A stretch of 64,000 nucleotides of DNA from Rossellomorea sp. AcN35-11 (lineage in GTDB: Bacteria; Bacillota; Bacilli; Bacillales; Bacillaceae_B). This document shows, one piece after another, positions 9,378-19,451 of this stretch (position 1 is the stretch's first letter; each line of letters begins with the position of its first letter). The notes under the pieces are model-generated. The model had not been told where the DNA came from and did no database searches. It saw nothing but the letters and a program-made list of their open reading frames with translations. Position numbers and translations under genes: made by a program. Location: NCBI GenBank assembly GCA_030388825.1, contig CP128835.1, forward strand, positions 2,536,001 to 2,600,000, read 5' to 3'.

Positions 9378-9906
9378 ATGCAATGGATATCCACTATCTC
9401 ATTATGGCTGATTCCGGTTATGATCGGCTTTATATTAATTTACGGCACGTATAAAAAGGTCCCCACCTATGAAGTATTCGTAGATGGTGGGAAAGAAGGC
9501 ATTAAAATTGCCGTATCGATTATCCCCTTTCTGATCGGAATGCTTGTAGCCATAACCATATTTAGAGAATCAGGAGCTCTTGAATTTTTTGTGAACCTCA
9601 TCCGTCCCGGATTACTTGCACTTGGCATTCCCCCCTGAAATTGTGCCCCTGGCTATCATCAGGCCCATTTCAGGAACTGCTGCACTGGGTATGATGAGTG
9701 ATATAGTCGCTACCCACGGGCCTGATTCCTTTATCGGGAGATTAGCATCAACCTTACAGGGAAGTACCGATACGACACTTTACGTATTGACCGTGTATTT
9801 CGGGGCGGTAGGAATCCGTAAGATGGGAGATGCCCTGAAGGTGGGTTTATTGGCTGACGTCGTTGGGATCATCGCCGCCATCTTCATCGTCACGCTCATG
9901 TTTTAG
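9378..9906 (+). pseudogene. spmB: Spore maturation protein B, frameshifted
   Basis: SpmB is the partner of SpmA in spore core dehydration and belongs to the same membrane Gate family. Translation from ATG 9378 runs to GIPP and then stops. The C run at 9630-9635 is six long, and five would restore GIPPEIVPLAIIRPISG and continue to 9906. The corrected protein has 175 residues, against 178 in B. subtilis. The second part keeps GPDSFIGRLAS and GSTDTT, which are typical of the family. As read, the product would lose its C-terminal half. Confidence 0.92.
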
Positions 9907-9935
9907 AGTGGGTTCCTAGTTAAAAATGAAACAGA

Positions 9936-9984
9936 AGGGTATAAAGAAATCGACTGAAAAGGTCGATTTTTCTTTATACCTTTC
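9936..9984 (+). terminator. Terminator after spmB
   Basis: GGTATAAAGAAATCGAC pairs with GTCGATTTTTCTTTATACC across a short loop, and the run TTT follows. It closes the dacB-spmAB operon before rluB. Confidence 0.75.
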
Positions 9985-10052
9985 TATTTTGCCTGGATTA
10001 TGTAATAATTCATGAAGACAAATGTATTGAAAATCAAATGAGGTGAAAGACC

Positions 10053-10784
10053 GTGGAACGATTACAGAAGGTTATTGCTCATAGTGGCGTAGCGTCAAGA
10101 CGGAAAGCCGAGCAATTAATTATAGAAGGTAAAGTGAAAGTCAATGGTGTGGTAGTGAAGGAACTCGGAACAAAGGTTTCTAATTCCGATAGAGTTGAAG
10201 TGACTGGAATTCAGATTGAAAGAGAAAACAAAGTGTATTATATGCTTTATAAACCGAGGGGGGTCATTTCAGCTGTGACGGATGATAAAGATCGTCAGGT
10301 TGTAACGGATTTCTTCCCTGAAATACAAGAAAGAATCTATCCCGTAGGAAGACTGGACTATGAAACGTCAGGTATTCTTCTCTTAACCAATGATGGGGAC
10401 TTTGCCAATGCCCTCATGCATCCAAGCAACGAAATTGAAAAAACCTATGTAGCAAGATTAAAAGGGATCCCTCCTAAATATAAGATCAGAGAACTTGAAA
10501 AGGGAGTTAAACTGGAGGACGGTATGACGGCTCCGGCAAAGGTGAAAGTATTGAGCATTGATAAGAAACAGGAAAAATCCATCGTTGAAATTACCATCCA
10601 CGAGGGAAGGAACCGTCAGGTCCGCAGAATGTTTGAAGCTCTTGGATACCCGGTTCAAAAACTGAAACGTGAGCGGTATGCATTCCTGACTCTGCATGGA
10701 CTGAATGCAGGCGAGGGAAGAGAGCTTACTCCACATGAAGTCAAACAGCTTAGAACCCTTGCAGAAACAGGAAGTATCAGGTAG
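10053..10784 (+). CDS. rluB: Pseudouridine synthase RluB, 23S rRNA
   Basis: A 243-residue enzyme of the RsuA/RluB/E/F group that isomerises a uridine in 23S rRNA to pseudouridine. An N-terminal S4 RNA-binding domain (MERLQKVIAHSGVASRRKAE, about residues 1-60) precedes the catalytic domain. The catalytic aspartate lies in GRLDYETSG, and NRQVRRMFE is present. GTG 10053 is the start, with GAGGTG seven bases upstream. It stands alone between two intergenic regions, next to the res operon as in B. subtilis. Confidence 0.94.
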   Translation: MERLQKVIAHSGVASRRKAEQLIIEGKVKVNGVVVKELGTKVSNSDRVEVTGIQIERENKVYYMLYKPRGVISAVTDDKDRQVVTDFFPEIQERIYPVGRLDYETSGILLLTNDGDFANALMHPSNEIEKTYVARLKGIPPKYKIRELEKGVKLEDGMTAPAKVKVLSIDKKQEKSIVEITIHEGRNRQVRRMFEALGYPVQKLKRERYAFLTLHGLNAGEGRELTPHEVKQLRTLAETGSIR

Positions 10785-10930
10785 GGGATAAGTTCGGAAA
10801 GTGTCACATATCCTTCATATAATTTACACTATCCCTAAAGTGATAAATGATATAATGGGAGAGGAATTTTACCCTGAAACCCAAGGTGTATTCCCCTGCT
10901 TATCTTGAAGGAATGATACATCACATTATT

Positions 10931-11025
10931 GCAGGGACTGATGTCTTAAGAACTCTCTTATGACGTCAGGCCCTTTGCTACTGTAAAGAGAGAAAAACAT
11001 CTCCATTTAATGAGAACGATTTCAA
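10931..11025 (+). promoter_or_regulatory. resA leader: long hairpin and cre-like site
   Basis: The 259-bp gap before resA has a TATAAT at 10851-10856 without a clear -35 box. It is followed by a long imperfect hairpin at 10931-10978, whose core arms are 10938-10950 and 10957-10969. ATGAGAACGATTTCAA at 11010-11025 resembles a CcpA cre site with one mismatch. In B. subtilis resA is controlled by ResD and CcpA; the assignments here are inference from sequence alone. Confidence 0.4.
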
Positions 11026-11043
11026 TATGGGAGGCAAACGCAC

Positions 11044-11574
11044 ATGGATAAGAAAAAACGCAGATTACTCCTCCGGACAATGATTCTCATCGTCCTGACT
11101 TCTGCGGTTGCATATACCCTGTATGCAAACTTTACGAAGGATGAAAGAGGGCAGTTAAAGGTAGGAGATCAAGCTCCTGATTTTGTATTGGAAGATATGG
11201 AAGGGAATAAGCATAAATTGTCCGACTATGAAGGACAGGGCGTATTCCTGAATTTCTGGGGAACATGGTGCAAACCATGTGAAAGGGAAATGCCCTACAT
11301 GAATAATCAGTATGGGAAGTATAAAGATCAAGGTGTAAAGATATTAGCCGTAAATGTAGGGGAATCGGATTTTCTCATCAATCGATTCGTATCTAAACAC
11401 GGGTTGGAGTTCCCTATATTAGTCGACAAAGAAGAGGAAGTTCAAAATGCTTATGGCATTGATCCGTTACCGACGACTTTTCTCATTAACCCTCAAGGTG
11501 AAATTGAAAAGATCATTACGGGTACAATGTCAGAAAAAGATATCATTGAAGATTTAGAGAGCGTCAAGCCTTAG
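11044..11574 (+). CDS. resA: Thiol-disulfide oxidoreductase ResA
   Basis: ResA is a membrane-tethered thioredoxin-like protein on the outer face of the cytoplasmic membrane. It reduces apocytochrome c cysteines before haem attachment by ResBC. The 176-residue product has an N-terminal anchor (about residues 8-29) and a thioredoxin fold. The redox motif is WCKPC (C76 and C79), and a cis-proline segment PLPTTFLI lies near residue 140. It is the first gene of resABC, 34 bp before resB. Confidence 0.95.
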   Translation: MDKKKRRLLLRTMILIVLTSAVAYTLYANFTKDERGQLKVGDQAPDFVLEDMEGNKHKLSDYEGQGVFLNFWGTWCKPCEREMPYMNNQYGKYKDQGVKILAVNVGESDFLINRFVSKHGLEFPILVDKEEEVQNAYGIDPLPTTFLINPQGEIEKIITGTMSEKDIIEDLESVKP

Positions 11575-11608
11575 CTCAGCAGTTTAACTTGATATAAGGA
11601 GTTTTAAC

Positions 11609-13276
11609 ATGAAAGAGATTAAATGTGTATGCGGTCATGTGAACCCGAACGGTACCGTTCTCTGTGAATCCTGTGGACGGGCATTGACGGATGAAGCGAA
11701 GAACGAGAAGCTTCATGACATGCGTTATGAGGGTAGTGCCAGACGTTCCCAGACATATAACAAGTCGATTGTAGATAAAATTTGGAATTTCTTCTCATCT
11801 GTCAAAGTGGGTGTGTGGTTAATTGTCATCACCCTTATCGCCTCGGCAGTAGGTACGATTTTGCCTCAGGAACAGTATATTCCTAATGGACAGCCCGCCA
11901 ATGAGTATTATGAAGACGTATATGGCTTCTTCGGGGAATTATATTACACTTTAGGTTTTCATGATTTATATAGTTCATGGTGGTATTTACTTCTGATTGC
12001 ATCGATTGGGGTTTCCCTAGTAATTTGCAGTTTGGACCGCGTGATTCCTCTCTATCGTGCCCTCAAGAACCAGCGTGTTTCAAGACATACCGGTTTCCTG
12101 AAGCGGCAGCGCATCTATGGGAAGACAGAAATTGTCGAAGTCAATGAAGCTGTCAGTAACATGAAAGAAAAATTAACTCTAAAAAAATATAAGATCCGGG
12201 AAGAAGAGGGAAACATCCTTGCAGAGAAGAACCGCTTTTCAAGATGGGGCCCCTATGTGAATCATATCGGTCTGATCATCTTCCTATTCGGAGGGATGCT
12301 TCGGTTTGTACCTGGTATGTATATCGATGAAACCGTCTGGATACGTGAAGGGGAAACGAGGGCGGTACCTGGAACCAATCAGGAATATTACTTAGAGAAC
12401 AAAGGATTTACATTAGAGACTTACGATAAAGAAAATGACAAAGAAGTATTTGGGGAAGCGATTGATAAAAACGGAATGATTGCGAAGAATTTCCAGTCTG
12501 ATGTGATCCTTTATAAAGAGTCGGGGGATAAACTTCCTGGACAAACGGCTGAACGGGTAGTGGAGAAAGAGGATTCAATCAAAGTGAATCACCCTCTGAA
12601 ATTTGGGAACTTTGCCGTCTACCAGACCAGCTATAAGTTGGATGAATTTAAATCCATGTCCTTTACGTTTGATAATAAAGAGTCGGGGAAGAGCTTCGGT
12701 AAATTCACTGTCGATTTATTTGATCCCCAGGATACCTACTCATTTGAAGAAGGCTATAAAGTGGAATTGATGGGATATTACCCGGATTTCTCTGGATTCA
12801 ATGAACAAGGAGAGCCGCAAACCAAGTCTCCTTTACCAAATAATCCTGCGTTCCTTTTTAAACTGTTTTCTCCTGAAAAGCCTGATGGAGAAGTGAGTTT
12901 TGTAGGAATCCAACAGAACCTGGAGCCACTTGGTGATAATGAGTATAAATTGTCCTTTGCCGGAGTGGAGACGAGAGATGTATCGGCGCTTACGGTTCAT
13001 AAAGATCTAACTCTTTGGATCTTGGCTGTCGGTGGAGCTATCTTTATGATCGGTGTCGTACAAGGCGCCTATTGGCATCACCGGAGAATCTGGATTCGCC
13101 GTAGTGACGATGGTGTTATAATAGCCGGTCACACGAATAAAAACTGGCACGGACTAAAAAATGAAATCAACTTCATGTTAGAAGGTACTGGAATTCAGGA
13201 GCCTGAAGATCAACAACAAAAAGACGAAGCAAGGAGGAAAGAGGATGTCAACGACAACAATGGCAGAGTGGAGTAG
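11609..13276 (+). CDS. resB: Cytochrome c biogenesis protein ResB
   Basis: ResB (555 residues) forms with ResC the system II haem delivery and attachment complex in the cytoplasmic membrane. The N-terminus carries a small zinc-ribbon-like C-x-C...C-x-x-C cluster (CVCGH and CESCG), a known feature of Bacillus ResB. Membrane spans occur near residues 65-87, 125-145, 210-230 and 465-485, and a large extracytoplasmic domain lies between the last two. The 3' end overlaps resC by 32 bp. Confidence 0.95.
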   Translation: MKEIKCVCGHVNPNGTVLCESCGRALTDEAKNEKLHDMRYEGSARRSQTYNKSIVDKIWNFFSSVKVGVWLIVITLIASAVGTILPQEQYIPNGQPANEYYEDVYGFFGELYYTLGFHDLYSSWWYLLLIASIGVSLVICSLDRVIPLYRALKNQRVSRHTGFLKRQRIYGKTEIVEVNEAVSNMKEKLTLKKYKIREEEGNILAEKNRFSRWGPYVNHIGLIIFLFGGMLRFVPGMYIDETVWIREGETRAVPGTNQEYYLENKGFTLETYDKENDKEVFGEAIDKNGMIAKNFQSDVILYKESGDKLPGQTAERVVEKEDSIKVNHPLKFGNFAVYQTSYKLDEFKSMSFTFDNKESGKSFGKFTVDLFDPQDTYSFEEGYKVELMGYYPDFSGFNEQGEPQTKSPLPNNPAFLFKLFSPEKPDGEVSFVGIQQNLEPLGDNEYKLSFAGVETRDVSALTVHKDLTLWILAVGGAIFMIGVVQGAYWHHRRIWIRRSDDGVIIAGHTNKNWHGLKNEINFMLEGTGIQEPEDQQQKDEARRKEDVNDNNGRVE

Positions 13277-14435
13277 TCATTTACTCTATGTATCTTTCAT
13301 TATGTATTTGATTGCTACGTTGTTTTTTGGAGGAAGTATCCGCCAAAAGAATACAACTGAAACGAATCAGCGGAAATGGGGCTTAATTGGAATCGGATTA
13401 ACCCTCTTTGGATTTACCGCTCAATTAGGTTATTTCTTTTTAAGATGGGGAGCGGCAGGACATGCTCCAGTAAGTAATTTATTTGAATTTACAACCTTTT
13501 TTGGAATGATGCTTGTCGGGGCATTCATCATTCTTTATTTCATGTATAAAACAACGGTACTCGGTGTCATTGCATTACCATTTGCACTTCTTGTGATTGC
13601 CTATGCCAGTATGTTTCCAAAAGAAATCAGCCCGTTGATCCCTGCCCTTCAAAGCGATTGGCTGAAAATTCACGTTACAACCGTTTCAGCAGGGGAAGCT
13701 ATTTTATCCATCAGTTTTGTGGCTGGGTTAATCTACCTGTTGAAATCAGTACAGCATACAAAAGGAAGCAGACAATCGTTTTGGCTTGAAACCGTCATGT
13801 ATTCTTTAGTTGTCGTGTTAGGGTTCGTAGTGGCATCAACTGCCTTTACCCTCGGAAATTATGAAGCGAACTTTCAATATGTAAATCAAGAAGGGGCCGA
13901 AGCCATTTCTGAATACACTCTTCCTGCCATCGTCGGTCCCAATGAAGGTGAATTATTGACAGATAATGTAATGGAACCACTTGTCGAAATGCCAGCTTTG
14001 ATTAATGCTAAGAAACTGAATACCGTAATTTGGTCATTTGTAATCGGAACAGGCATTTATCTGCTTTTACGCCTGATATTCAGAAAGCGGATTGCTGCTA
14101 AATTACAACCGTTGGTGAAAAATGTAAATTTAGACCTGATGGACGAAATTGGTTACAGGTCCGTTTTAATTGGCTTTCCCGTATTCACTCTGGGCGGTCT
14201 CATCTTCGCTATGATCTGGGCCCAAATCGCCTGGACACGATTCTGGGGATGGGATCCTAAAGAAGTGTGGGCACTGATTACATTCTTATTTTATGCAGCC
14301 TTTCTGCATCTACGCCTTTCTAAAGGATGGCACGGTGAAAAATCTGCATGGTTAGCTGTCATCGGGGTTGCCATTATTTTATTCAACCTAGTGGCCGTTA
14401 ACCTCATTATTGCAGGTTTACATTCATACGCATAA
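13245..14435 (+). CDS. resC: Cytochrome c biogenesis protein ResC
   Basis: ResC (396 residues) is the polytopic CcsA-type partner of ResB and carries the haem-binding WWD-like motif. Here that motif reads [15 protein letters not shown], at about residues 326-340, flanked by conserved histidines. Around eight membrane spans are predicted from hydrophobicity. ATG 13245 follows AGGAGGAAAGAGG within resB; a later in-frame ATG (six codons on) corresponds to the B. subtilis start and is also possible. Confidence 0.95.
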   Translation: MSTTTMAEWSSHLLYVSFIMYLIATLFFGGSIRQKNTTETNQRKWGLIGIGLTLFGFTAQLGYFFLRWGAAGHAPVSNLFEFTTFFGMMLVGAFIILYFMYKTTVLGVIALPFALLVIAYASMFPKEISPLIPALQSDWLKIHVTTVSAGEAILSISFVAGLIYLLKSVQHTKGSRQSFWLETVMYSLVVVLGFVVASTAFTLGNYEANFQYVNQEGAEAISEYTLPAIVGPNEGELLTDNVMEPLVEMPALINAKKLNTVIWSFVIGTGIYLLLRLIFRKRIAAKLQPLVKNVNLDLMDEIGYRSVLIGFPVFTLGGLIFAMIWAQIAWTRFWGWDPKEVWALITFLFYAAFLHLRLSKGWHGEKSAWLAVIGVAIILFNLVAVNLIIAGLHSYA

Positions 14436-14449
14436 ACAACGGACGGGAG

Positions 14450-14500
14450 GGAGCTGACTATAACGGGAATGATATTCTCTTTGAGTCAGCTTCTTTTTTC
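14450..14500 (+). terminator. Terminator between resC and resD
   Basis: AGCTGACT at 14452-14459 pairs with AGTCAGCT at 14484-14491 and is followed by TTCTTTTTTC. It may attenuate read-through from resABC into resDE, which in B. subtilis also has its own promoter. Confidence 0.6.
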
Positions 14501-14551
14501 ATATAAAATATAGGATAATATGGTTTAATTAGACAAAAGGGGGATATAGCC

Positions 14552-15268
14552 TTGGAGGAAAATATTCGAATCTTGGTTGTGGATGATGAAGACCGGATCC
14601 GCAGGCTTTTGAAAATGTATCTTGAAAGAGAAAATTATGAAATCGACGAAGCAGAAAATGGCGAAGAAGCCTTGGCTATGGCATTAGAAAATAATTACGA
14701 TTGTATCTTGCTGGATATTATGATGCCAGGTATGGATGGGATCGAAGTGTGCAAGCACCTTCGCGAAAAGAAGGCGACTCCTGTGATCATGCTCACTGCC
14801 AAGGGAGAAGAAGTGAACAGGGTGCAAGGGTTCGAAGTTGGAACCGACGACTACATAGTGAAACCTTTTTCCCCACGTGAAGTGGTACTGAGAGTGAAAG
14901 CGCTATTAAGGCGTTCTTCAAAAACGAGTTTCATTCAAACCGATTCGAAAGCAAAGGACCTGATTGTCTACCCTCATCTGACGATTGATAACGATGCCCA
15001 CCGGGTAACGGCGGATGGGAAAGATGTGAATTTGACGCCAAAAGAATACGAGCTCCTATACTTCCTTGCGAAAGCACCAGACAAAGTGTTCGATCGTGAA
15101 CATTTACTCAAGGAAGTTTGGCATTATGAATTCTTTGGGGACCTTCGGACGGTGGATACACACGTAAAGCGTCTAAGAGAAAAACTGAATAAAGTCTCTG
15201 AAATGGCCGCCAAGATGATTGTCACCGTTTGGGGTGTAGGCTACAAGTTCGAGGTAACAAATGAATGA
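14552..15268 (+). CDS. resD: Response regulator ResD
   Basis: ResD is an OmpR-family DNA-binding response regulator that activates aerobic and anaerobic respiration genes. The 238-residue product has a receiver domain (acidic pocket DDE near the start, phospho-acceptor D55 in [10 protein letters not shown], and LTAKGEE) and a C-terminal winged helix with [16 protein letters not shown] 14552 follows AAAAGGGGGATATAG. It overlaps the resE start by 4 bp (ATGA). Confidence 0.96.
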   Translation: MEENIRILVVDDEDRIRRLLKMYLERENYEIDEAENGEEALAMALENNYDCILLDIMMPGMDGIEVCKHLREKKATPVIMLTAKGEEVNRVQGFEVGTDDYIVKPFSPREVVLRVKALLRRSSKTSFIQTDSKAKDLIVYPHLTIDNDAHRVTADGKDVNLTPKEYELLYFLAKAPDKVFDREHLLKEVWHYEFFGDLRTVDTHVKRLREKLNKVSEMAAKMIVTVWGVGYKFEVTNE

Positions 15269-17031
15269 GGTTATGGCGCAGTGTTGTAGGGAAACTATGG
15301 CTGACCATCCTGCTATTGGTTTCCTTTGTATTGTTCATACTTACGATCCTTCTGCTGGAATTCTTTCAAAACTACCATGTCGATGAAGTTGAAAAAGAAT
15401 TAACCAATACAGCAGAAAAGGTTGCAAGGGTCATTGAAAATCATAAAGATCTGGAGCTTGGATTGGAACTTGGAAAAGAAATCATTGATGATCCTGTCAA
15501 TATCCTTATCTCTCTGGATCAGAATGAATCAATCTATTCCCAGGACTCGACGACTTTTGAAAAAGATGTTCACGACTATATTTCAGGTGATGAACAGCTT
15601 CAATCAGTCAAATCGAAGGAAATCACCATCAAGAAAGAGGTCGAATTATCTTCTGAGGTGACGGCGAACAGATATGAAAACGTCATTATAGTCGGGACAC
15701 CCCTTCATATCAATCAAGAGGACGGCGCAGTATACCTTTATCAATCACTCGACGTCATTAAAGACACTACCCGTCAAACAACGAAGCTGATCTTACTGGC
15801 TGCAGGGATTGCCATCATATTGACCACCATATTTGCTTTTTTCCTCTCCACCCGTATAACGTCACCATTGCGGAAAATGAGAGAGGCGGCCTTTGAGGTG
15901 GCCAAAGGCAAATTCGATACAAAGGTTCCTATCCTGACAAAGGATGAAATCGGTGAACTTGCCACAGGGTTCAACCAAATGGGCAGGCAGTTAAAATTTC
16001 ATATTAATGCGTTGAGCCAAGAGAAAGAGCAGCTCTCCTCCATATTGAGCAGTATGGCTGATGGAGTGATCACGTTTAATCGGGACGGGACCATTCTCAT
16101 AACCAATCCACCAGCTGATCGGTTCCTGCAGCATTGGTATTATGAGCAGAATGAAAGCAGTGAGGAAGCGATTCCCACTACTGTAAGAGAATTATTGCAA
16201 AGCGTCGTCGTAACGGAAATGGAACAGACAGGGGAATTGAGTCTGCAGGGCCGTTCGTATGTAGTGATTATCAGCCCCCTATATAATAACAACAACATCC
16301 GAGGAGCAGTGGCGGTTGTCCGCGACATGACAGAAGAGCGGAGATTGGATAAATTGAGGAAAGACTTTATTGCCAATGTCTCTCACGAACTCAGAACACC
16401 CATTTCCATGCTTCAGGGATATAGTGAAGCGATCGTTGACGATATAGCGGAGTCTGAAGAAGAGAAGAAAGAAATTGCCCGAATCATCTATGATGAGTCA
16501 TTGCGTATGGGGCGCTTGGTGAATGACCTTCTGGATTTGGCGAGGATGGAAGCAGGCCATATTACTCTCAATAAAGCAAGGATAGGTGTCATGTCTTTCA
16601 CAGAAAGAGTGACAAATAAATTTATCGGGCTTGCCAAAGAAAAAAAGGTCTCCATATTCTTTAAAAGCGATGTTGCCATTAACGATGAAATCCAAATGGA
16701 CCCGGACAGGATCGAACAAGTACTGACAAATCTTATAGATAATGCTTTGAGGCACACACCGACTGGCGGAGAAGTCATCGTGTCTCTTACAGGAAGCAAG
16801 GGCGGCTATTTGTTCAACATAACAGACACAGGCTCGGGGATTCCTGAAGAAGATCTTCCTTTCGTATTTGAGCGTTTCTACAAAGCGGATAAAGCGAGAA
16901 CAAGAGGGAAGTCAGGGACGGGGCTTGGACTTGCCATTGCCAAGAACATCATAGAATCCCACAGGGGTCATATACAAGTGCAAAGCAAAGTCGATCAAGG
17001 GACAACCTTCACTTTCTTTCTTCCTTTTTAG
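15265..17031 (+). CDS. resE: Sensor histidine kinase ResE
   Basis: ResE is the membrane sensor kinase that phosphorylates ResD in response to oxygen limitation and nitric oxide. In order it has a membrane span near residues 11-33, an extracytoplasmic loop, and a second span near 171-193. These are followed by a HAMP domain, a PAS domain (about 250-350), the dimerisation helix with H374 in NVSHELRTP, and the ATPase domain with NALRHTP, DTGSGIP and GTGLGLAI boxes. Length 588 is normal for the family (589 in B. subtilis). Confidence 0.96.
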   Translation: MRLWRSVVGKLWLTILLLVSFVLFILTILLLEFFQNYHVDEVEKELTNTAEKVARVIENHKDLELGLELGKEIIDDPVNILISLDQNESIYSQDSTTFEKDVHDYISGDEQLQSVKSKEITIKKEVELSSEVTANRYENVIIVGTPLHINQEDGAVYLYQSLDVIKDTTRQTTKLILLAAGIAIILTTIFAFFLSTRITSPLRKMREAAFEVAKGKFDTKVPILTKDEIGELATGFNQMGRQLKFHINALSQEKEQLSSILSSMADGVITFNRDGTILITNPPADRFLQHWYYEQNESSEEAIPTTVRELLQSVVVTEMEQTGELSLQGRSYVVIISPLYNNNNIRGAVAVVRDMTEERRLDKLRKDFIANVSHELRTPISMLQGYSEAIVDDIAESEEEKKEIARIIYDESLRMGRLVNDLLDLARMEAGHITLNKARIGVMSFTERVTNKFIGLAKEKKVSIFFKSDVAINDEIQMDPDRIEQVLTNLIDNALRHTPTGGEVIVSLTGSKGGYLFNITDTGSGIPEEDLPFVFERFYKADKARTRGKSGTGLGLAIAKNIIESHRGHIQVQSKVDQGTTFTFFLPF

Positions 17032-17143
17032 CTAAGAATCGATGATTTTCATAGAAACCTGACGTTTTTTCTTGTTACATGGGAAACATTCTTTATTTGA
17101 GGTTGAATGAAGAGAATGTTGTTGAAATAAATAGAAATAAGAT

Positions 17144-17182
17144 GAGCCAACAGTGAACCGGGGAAACTGTTGGCTGTTTTTG
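17144..17182 (+). terminator. Terminator after resE
   Basis: AGCCAACAGT pairs with ACTGTTGGCT and is followed by GTTTTTG. The remainder of the 306-bp gap between resE and sigX holds the sigX promoter and nothing else I can recognise. Confidence 0.8.
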
Positions 17183-17286
17183 TTGCAGGAGTTGAATGGA
17201 TATGAATGTGAGGATCCTGAGTGGCGGGGATTGGTTAAATATTAGTCTTTCTTTTTTACCAGGATAATACTATATTGATAGTGTGC

Positions 17287-17311
17287 GTAACTTTTTTACA
17301 TACTTTACGAC
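17287..17311 (+). promoter_or_regulatory. ECF-type (SigX-like) promoter of sigX
   Basis: GTAAC at 17287-17291 and CGAC at 17308-17311, 16 bp apart, match the B. subtilis SigX/SigW promoter pattern (GTAAC then CGAC). They lie 26 bp before the sigX start. This is the expected autoregulatory promoter. Confidence 0.75.
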
Positions 17312-17337
17312 TAATAAATTGACGGGGAGGGGAACAA

Positions 17338-17892
17338 GTGGACTCCGTTTTTGAGAAGCTATACTCTGCATATCATAAAGATGTATTCCAATTTTTAGTA
17401 TACATGGTTCAGAATAAGCAGCAGGCCGAAGATCTGGTGCAGGAAGTATATATTCGAGTACTTAAATCGTATGAGCGATTTGAGGGAAAAAGCTCGGAAA
17501 AAACATGGCTTTTTTCGATCGCAAAAAATGTAGCCGTCGATCATTTTAGAAAACAAAAGAATTGGAAGAACCGAATCTTCGATAAATTCGATTGGAGTCG
17601 GAATGAACTGCCGGATGATGGAGCGCTTCCTGAGGAAATTGCCGTCGCAAAGGAAGAGATAAAGGTATTATATGAATGCTTAAAGAAGTGTTCGACGGAC
17701 TATCGCATGGTGATTATCATGCGTTACTTACAAGAGCTTTCGATCACTGAAACATCTGAAATTTTGGGTTGGTCTGAAAGTAAAGTCAAAACGACCCAGC
17801 ATAGAGCGGTCAAATGGTTAAGAAATGAAATGAACCAGCGGCTTTTAAAGGAGGAGAGAGACATTGAAGAAATCAGAATGGAAAGATCGTGA
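17338..17892 (+). CDS. sigX: ECF sigma factor SigX
   Basis: An extracytoplasmic-function sigma factor of 184 residues that in B. subtilis controls envelope charge and antimicrobial-peptide resistance genes. Region 2 contains AEDLVQEVYIRVLKSYERFEG (the -10 binding helix), and region 4 ends with the helix-turn-helix SESKVKTTQHRAVK (about residues 145-160). GTG 17338 has GGGGAGGGG upstream. It overlaps the anti-sigma gene rsiX by 29 bp, the usual coupled arrangement. Confidence 0.93.
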   Translation: MDSVFEKLYSAYHKDVFQFLVYMVQNKQQAEDLVQEVYIRVLKSYERFEGKSSEKTWLFSIAKNVAVDHFRKQKNWKNRIFDKFDWSRNELPDDGALPEEIAVAKEEIKVLYECLKKCSTDYRMVIIMRYLQELSITETSEILGWSESKVKTTQHRAVKWLRNEMNQRLLKEERDIEEIRMERS

Positions 17893-19084
17893 TATAGAGG
17901 AACTTGTGAGAAAGCTGCCTCAAATCTCTGATGATCGGACTCCTCAATCTATCTACGCGAATATAGAAAGACAGAATAAAAAACGCTTGATCTCATTTAA
18001 TCGTGTCATTCCAACAGTCGCTGCCCTGGCAGTCATGTTCATACTAGTGATGTTAGCACCAAGCGTTCTAAATCAGTTCAATGAAGAGAGTATGGAAAAG
18101 TCGGAAATGAATTCCTTAGAGTCTTCAGATAAAACAACAGGGAATACGGCTCAAGAATCCGAACATCATCCGAAATTGGGTAATTCCGAAATGAAAGAGA
18201 GCTCTGTGCAAGAGGAGACCAGTCAGTTCAGTATGGCCGTTGAAGAAAGGGAAGGCAATCCCGTTGCGGCTGATAAATTATCCTTGTATAAGGAAGACCT
18301 GGAAGGGAACGATTTTTACTCTTACGGCCTGATTTCCCCCGAAGCAATACCTGTCCCCATCTCCGTAGTGGACGAACAGGGAGAAGAGGCGGATGGCTGG
18401 CTTGTGCGTCAAGAAGAGCTTGCGGGTAAGCTACCTGAAGGAAGCTGGGGAATGGAAGAATACCACCCATTGAAAGGGAATTTTGAGATGGGGGATAACA
18501 GGATTCTTTTCACTCTTGATGAAGGCCATCCTTACAGTGGGAGCAGTGCAGTGGAATATGCCTTTTATCACTCCCTGCTCTACTCTTTTCAATATAAGGA
18601 TGTAAATGAAATCGTACTTCAAGAACACGACGGATCCGTTCCTCAATTCAGCAGTACAGGTGAATTCCCAAGAATTGAATTGAATGAAAATGTTCATACA
18701 GCTTATTATCTGTATTCACCCAATGGAAAGGAACGGTTCCTTGTACCTGACAACATCAATAGAGGAAATATCAAAAAGTCCATTCAAGCCATGAAAAACC
18801 CAGACAGAAACGTCTTCCAAAGCGTTATTCCGAAAAACATCAATATAAGCGTTTCGGATTCAGATGATGATTTAACCATTAACTTCTTGAATGAATTGGA
18901 TATTGAAGCCCTCCATCATGACAGGGCTTTAGAGATGATAGAAGGCCTGTTGCTGACTAGCAAAAGCTCGGGATATGAGAAAGTTAAATTTGAAAATATT
19001 AAGCAGCAAAAATGGAATGGATTCGATTTTCAAGAACCCATTGAGACACCCATAGGCCCGAATAAGAAAAGGCTGGATAGGTAA
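17864..19084 (+). CDS. rsiX: Anti-sigma factor RsiX
   Basis: RsiX holds SigX at the membrane. The 406-residue product has a short cytoplasmic N-terminus with an IEELVRKLPQISDDRTPQ-like anti-sigma segment and one membrane span at about residues 48-66 (VIPTVAALAVMFILVML). A long extracytoplasmic domain follows, beginning with an acidic, Ser/Glu-rich stretch. TTG 17864 is preceded by AAAGGAGGAGAG. It is somewhat longer than the B. subtilis protein. Confidence 0.88.
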   Translation: MKKSEWKDRDIEELVRKLPQISDDRTPQSIYANIERQNKKRLISFNRVIPTVAALAVMFILVMLAPSVLNQFNEESMEKSEMNSLESSDKTTGNTAQESEHHPKLGNSEMKESSVQEETSQFSMAVEEREGNPVAADKLSLYKEDLEGNDFYSYGLISPEAIPVPISVVDEQGEEADGWLVRQEELAGKLPEGSWGMEEYHPLKGNFEMGDNRILFTLDEGHPYSGSSAVEYAFYHSLLYSFQYKDVNEIVLQEHDGSVPQFSSTGEFPRIELNENVHTAYYLYSPNGKERFLVPDNINRGNIKKSIQAMKNPDRNVFQSVIPKNINISVSDSDDDLTINFLNELDIEALHHDRALEMIEGLLLTSKSSGYEKVKFENIKQQKWNGFDFQEPIETPIGPNKKRLDR

Positions 19085-19094
19085 TGATGAAAGA

Positions 19095-19133
19095 AAGGCC
19101 GTAAACGGTAAAATCCGTTTACGGTCTTTTTTA
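19095..19133 (+). terminator. Terminator after rsiX
   Basis: GGCCGTAAACGG pairs with CCGTTTACGGTC around a short loop and is followed by TTTTTT. serA, which follows rsiX in B. subtilis, is absent here. Confidence 0.85.
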
Positions 19134-19280
19134 GTGCTTCTACAGAGAATAATACCAGGATACTGTATCCATGCCTGTAAACTCTCATCATGCCTCAGCT
19201 ATTGTGATGAGCAGCCCCTTGGAACGCCGCTATCCTTCATGGGAAATCAACTTCTACTTTCTTCATGACAACAGCAAAGT

Positions 19281-19304
19281 TTACGAAAAGAGCTCTTTTC
19301 GTAA
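19281..19304 (+). promoter_or_regulatory. Perfect 24-bp palindrome, probable operator
   Basis: The half-site TTACGAAAAGAG at 19281-19292 is followed immediately by its exact reverse complement. There is no T tract, and the hairpin would have no loop, so a protein-binding operator is more likely than a terminator. It abuts the -35 box of the sigma-E-type promoter of the downstream peptidase gene. The regulator is unknown. Confidence 0.5.
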
Positions 19305-19333
19305 GAATATTGAATAGGGCAAAATCATATAGT
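19305..19333 (+). promoter_or_regulatory. Sigma-E-type promoter of the M23/LysM gene
   Basis: GAATATT at 19305-19311 is a perfect KMATATT -35 box. CATATAGT at 19326-19333 matches CATACANT at seven of eight positions, with a 14-bp spacer. This predicts mother-cell expression of the peptidase gene about 120 bp downstream. Confidence 0.65.
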
Positions 19334-19451
19334 GTGGAATGCATGAAATGAAAGGGAGAAGGTAAGAATGGATGAATAGATGAAAAAGTAGTAGTGAAAT
19401 ATTGATCCAGTTACTGGAAAGGTTTTGCTTAAAAGGCTAAGGAGGACAAGC

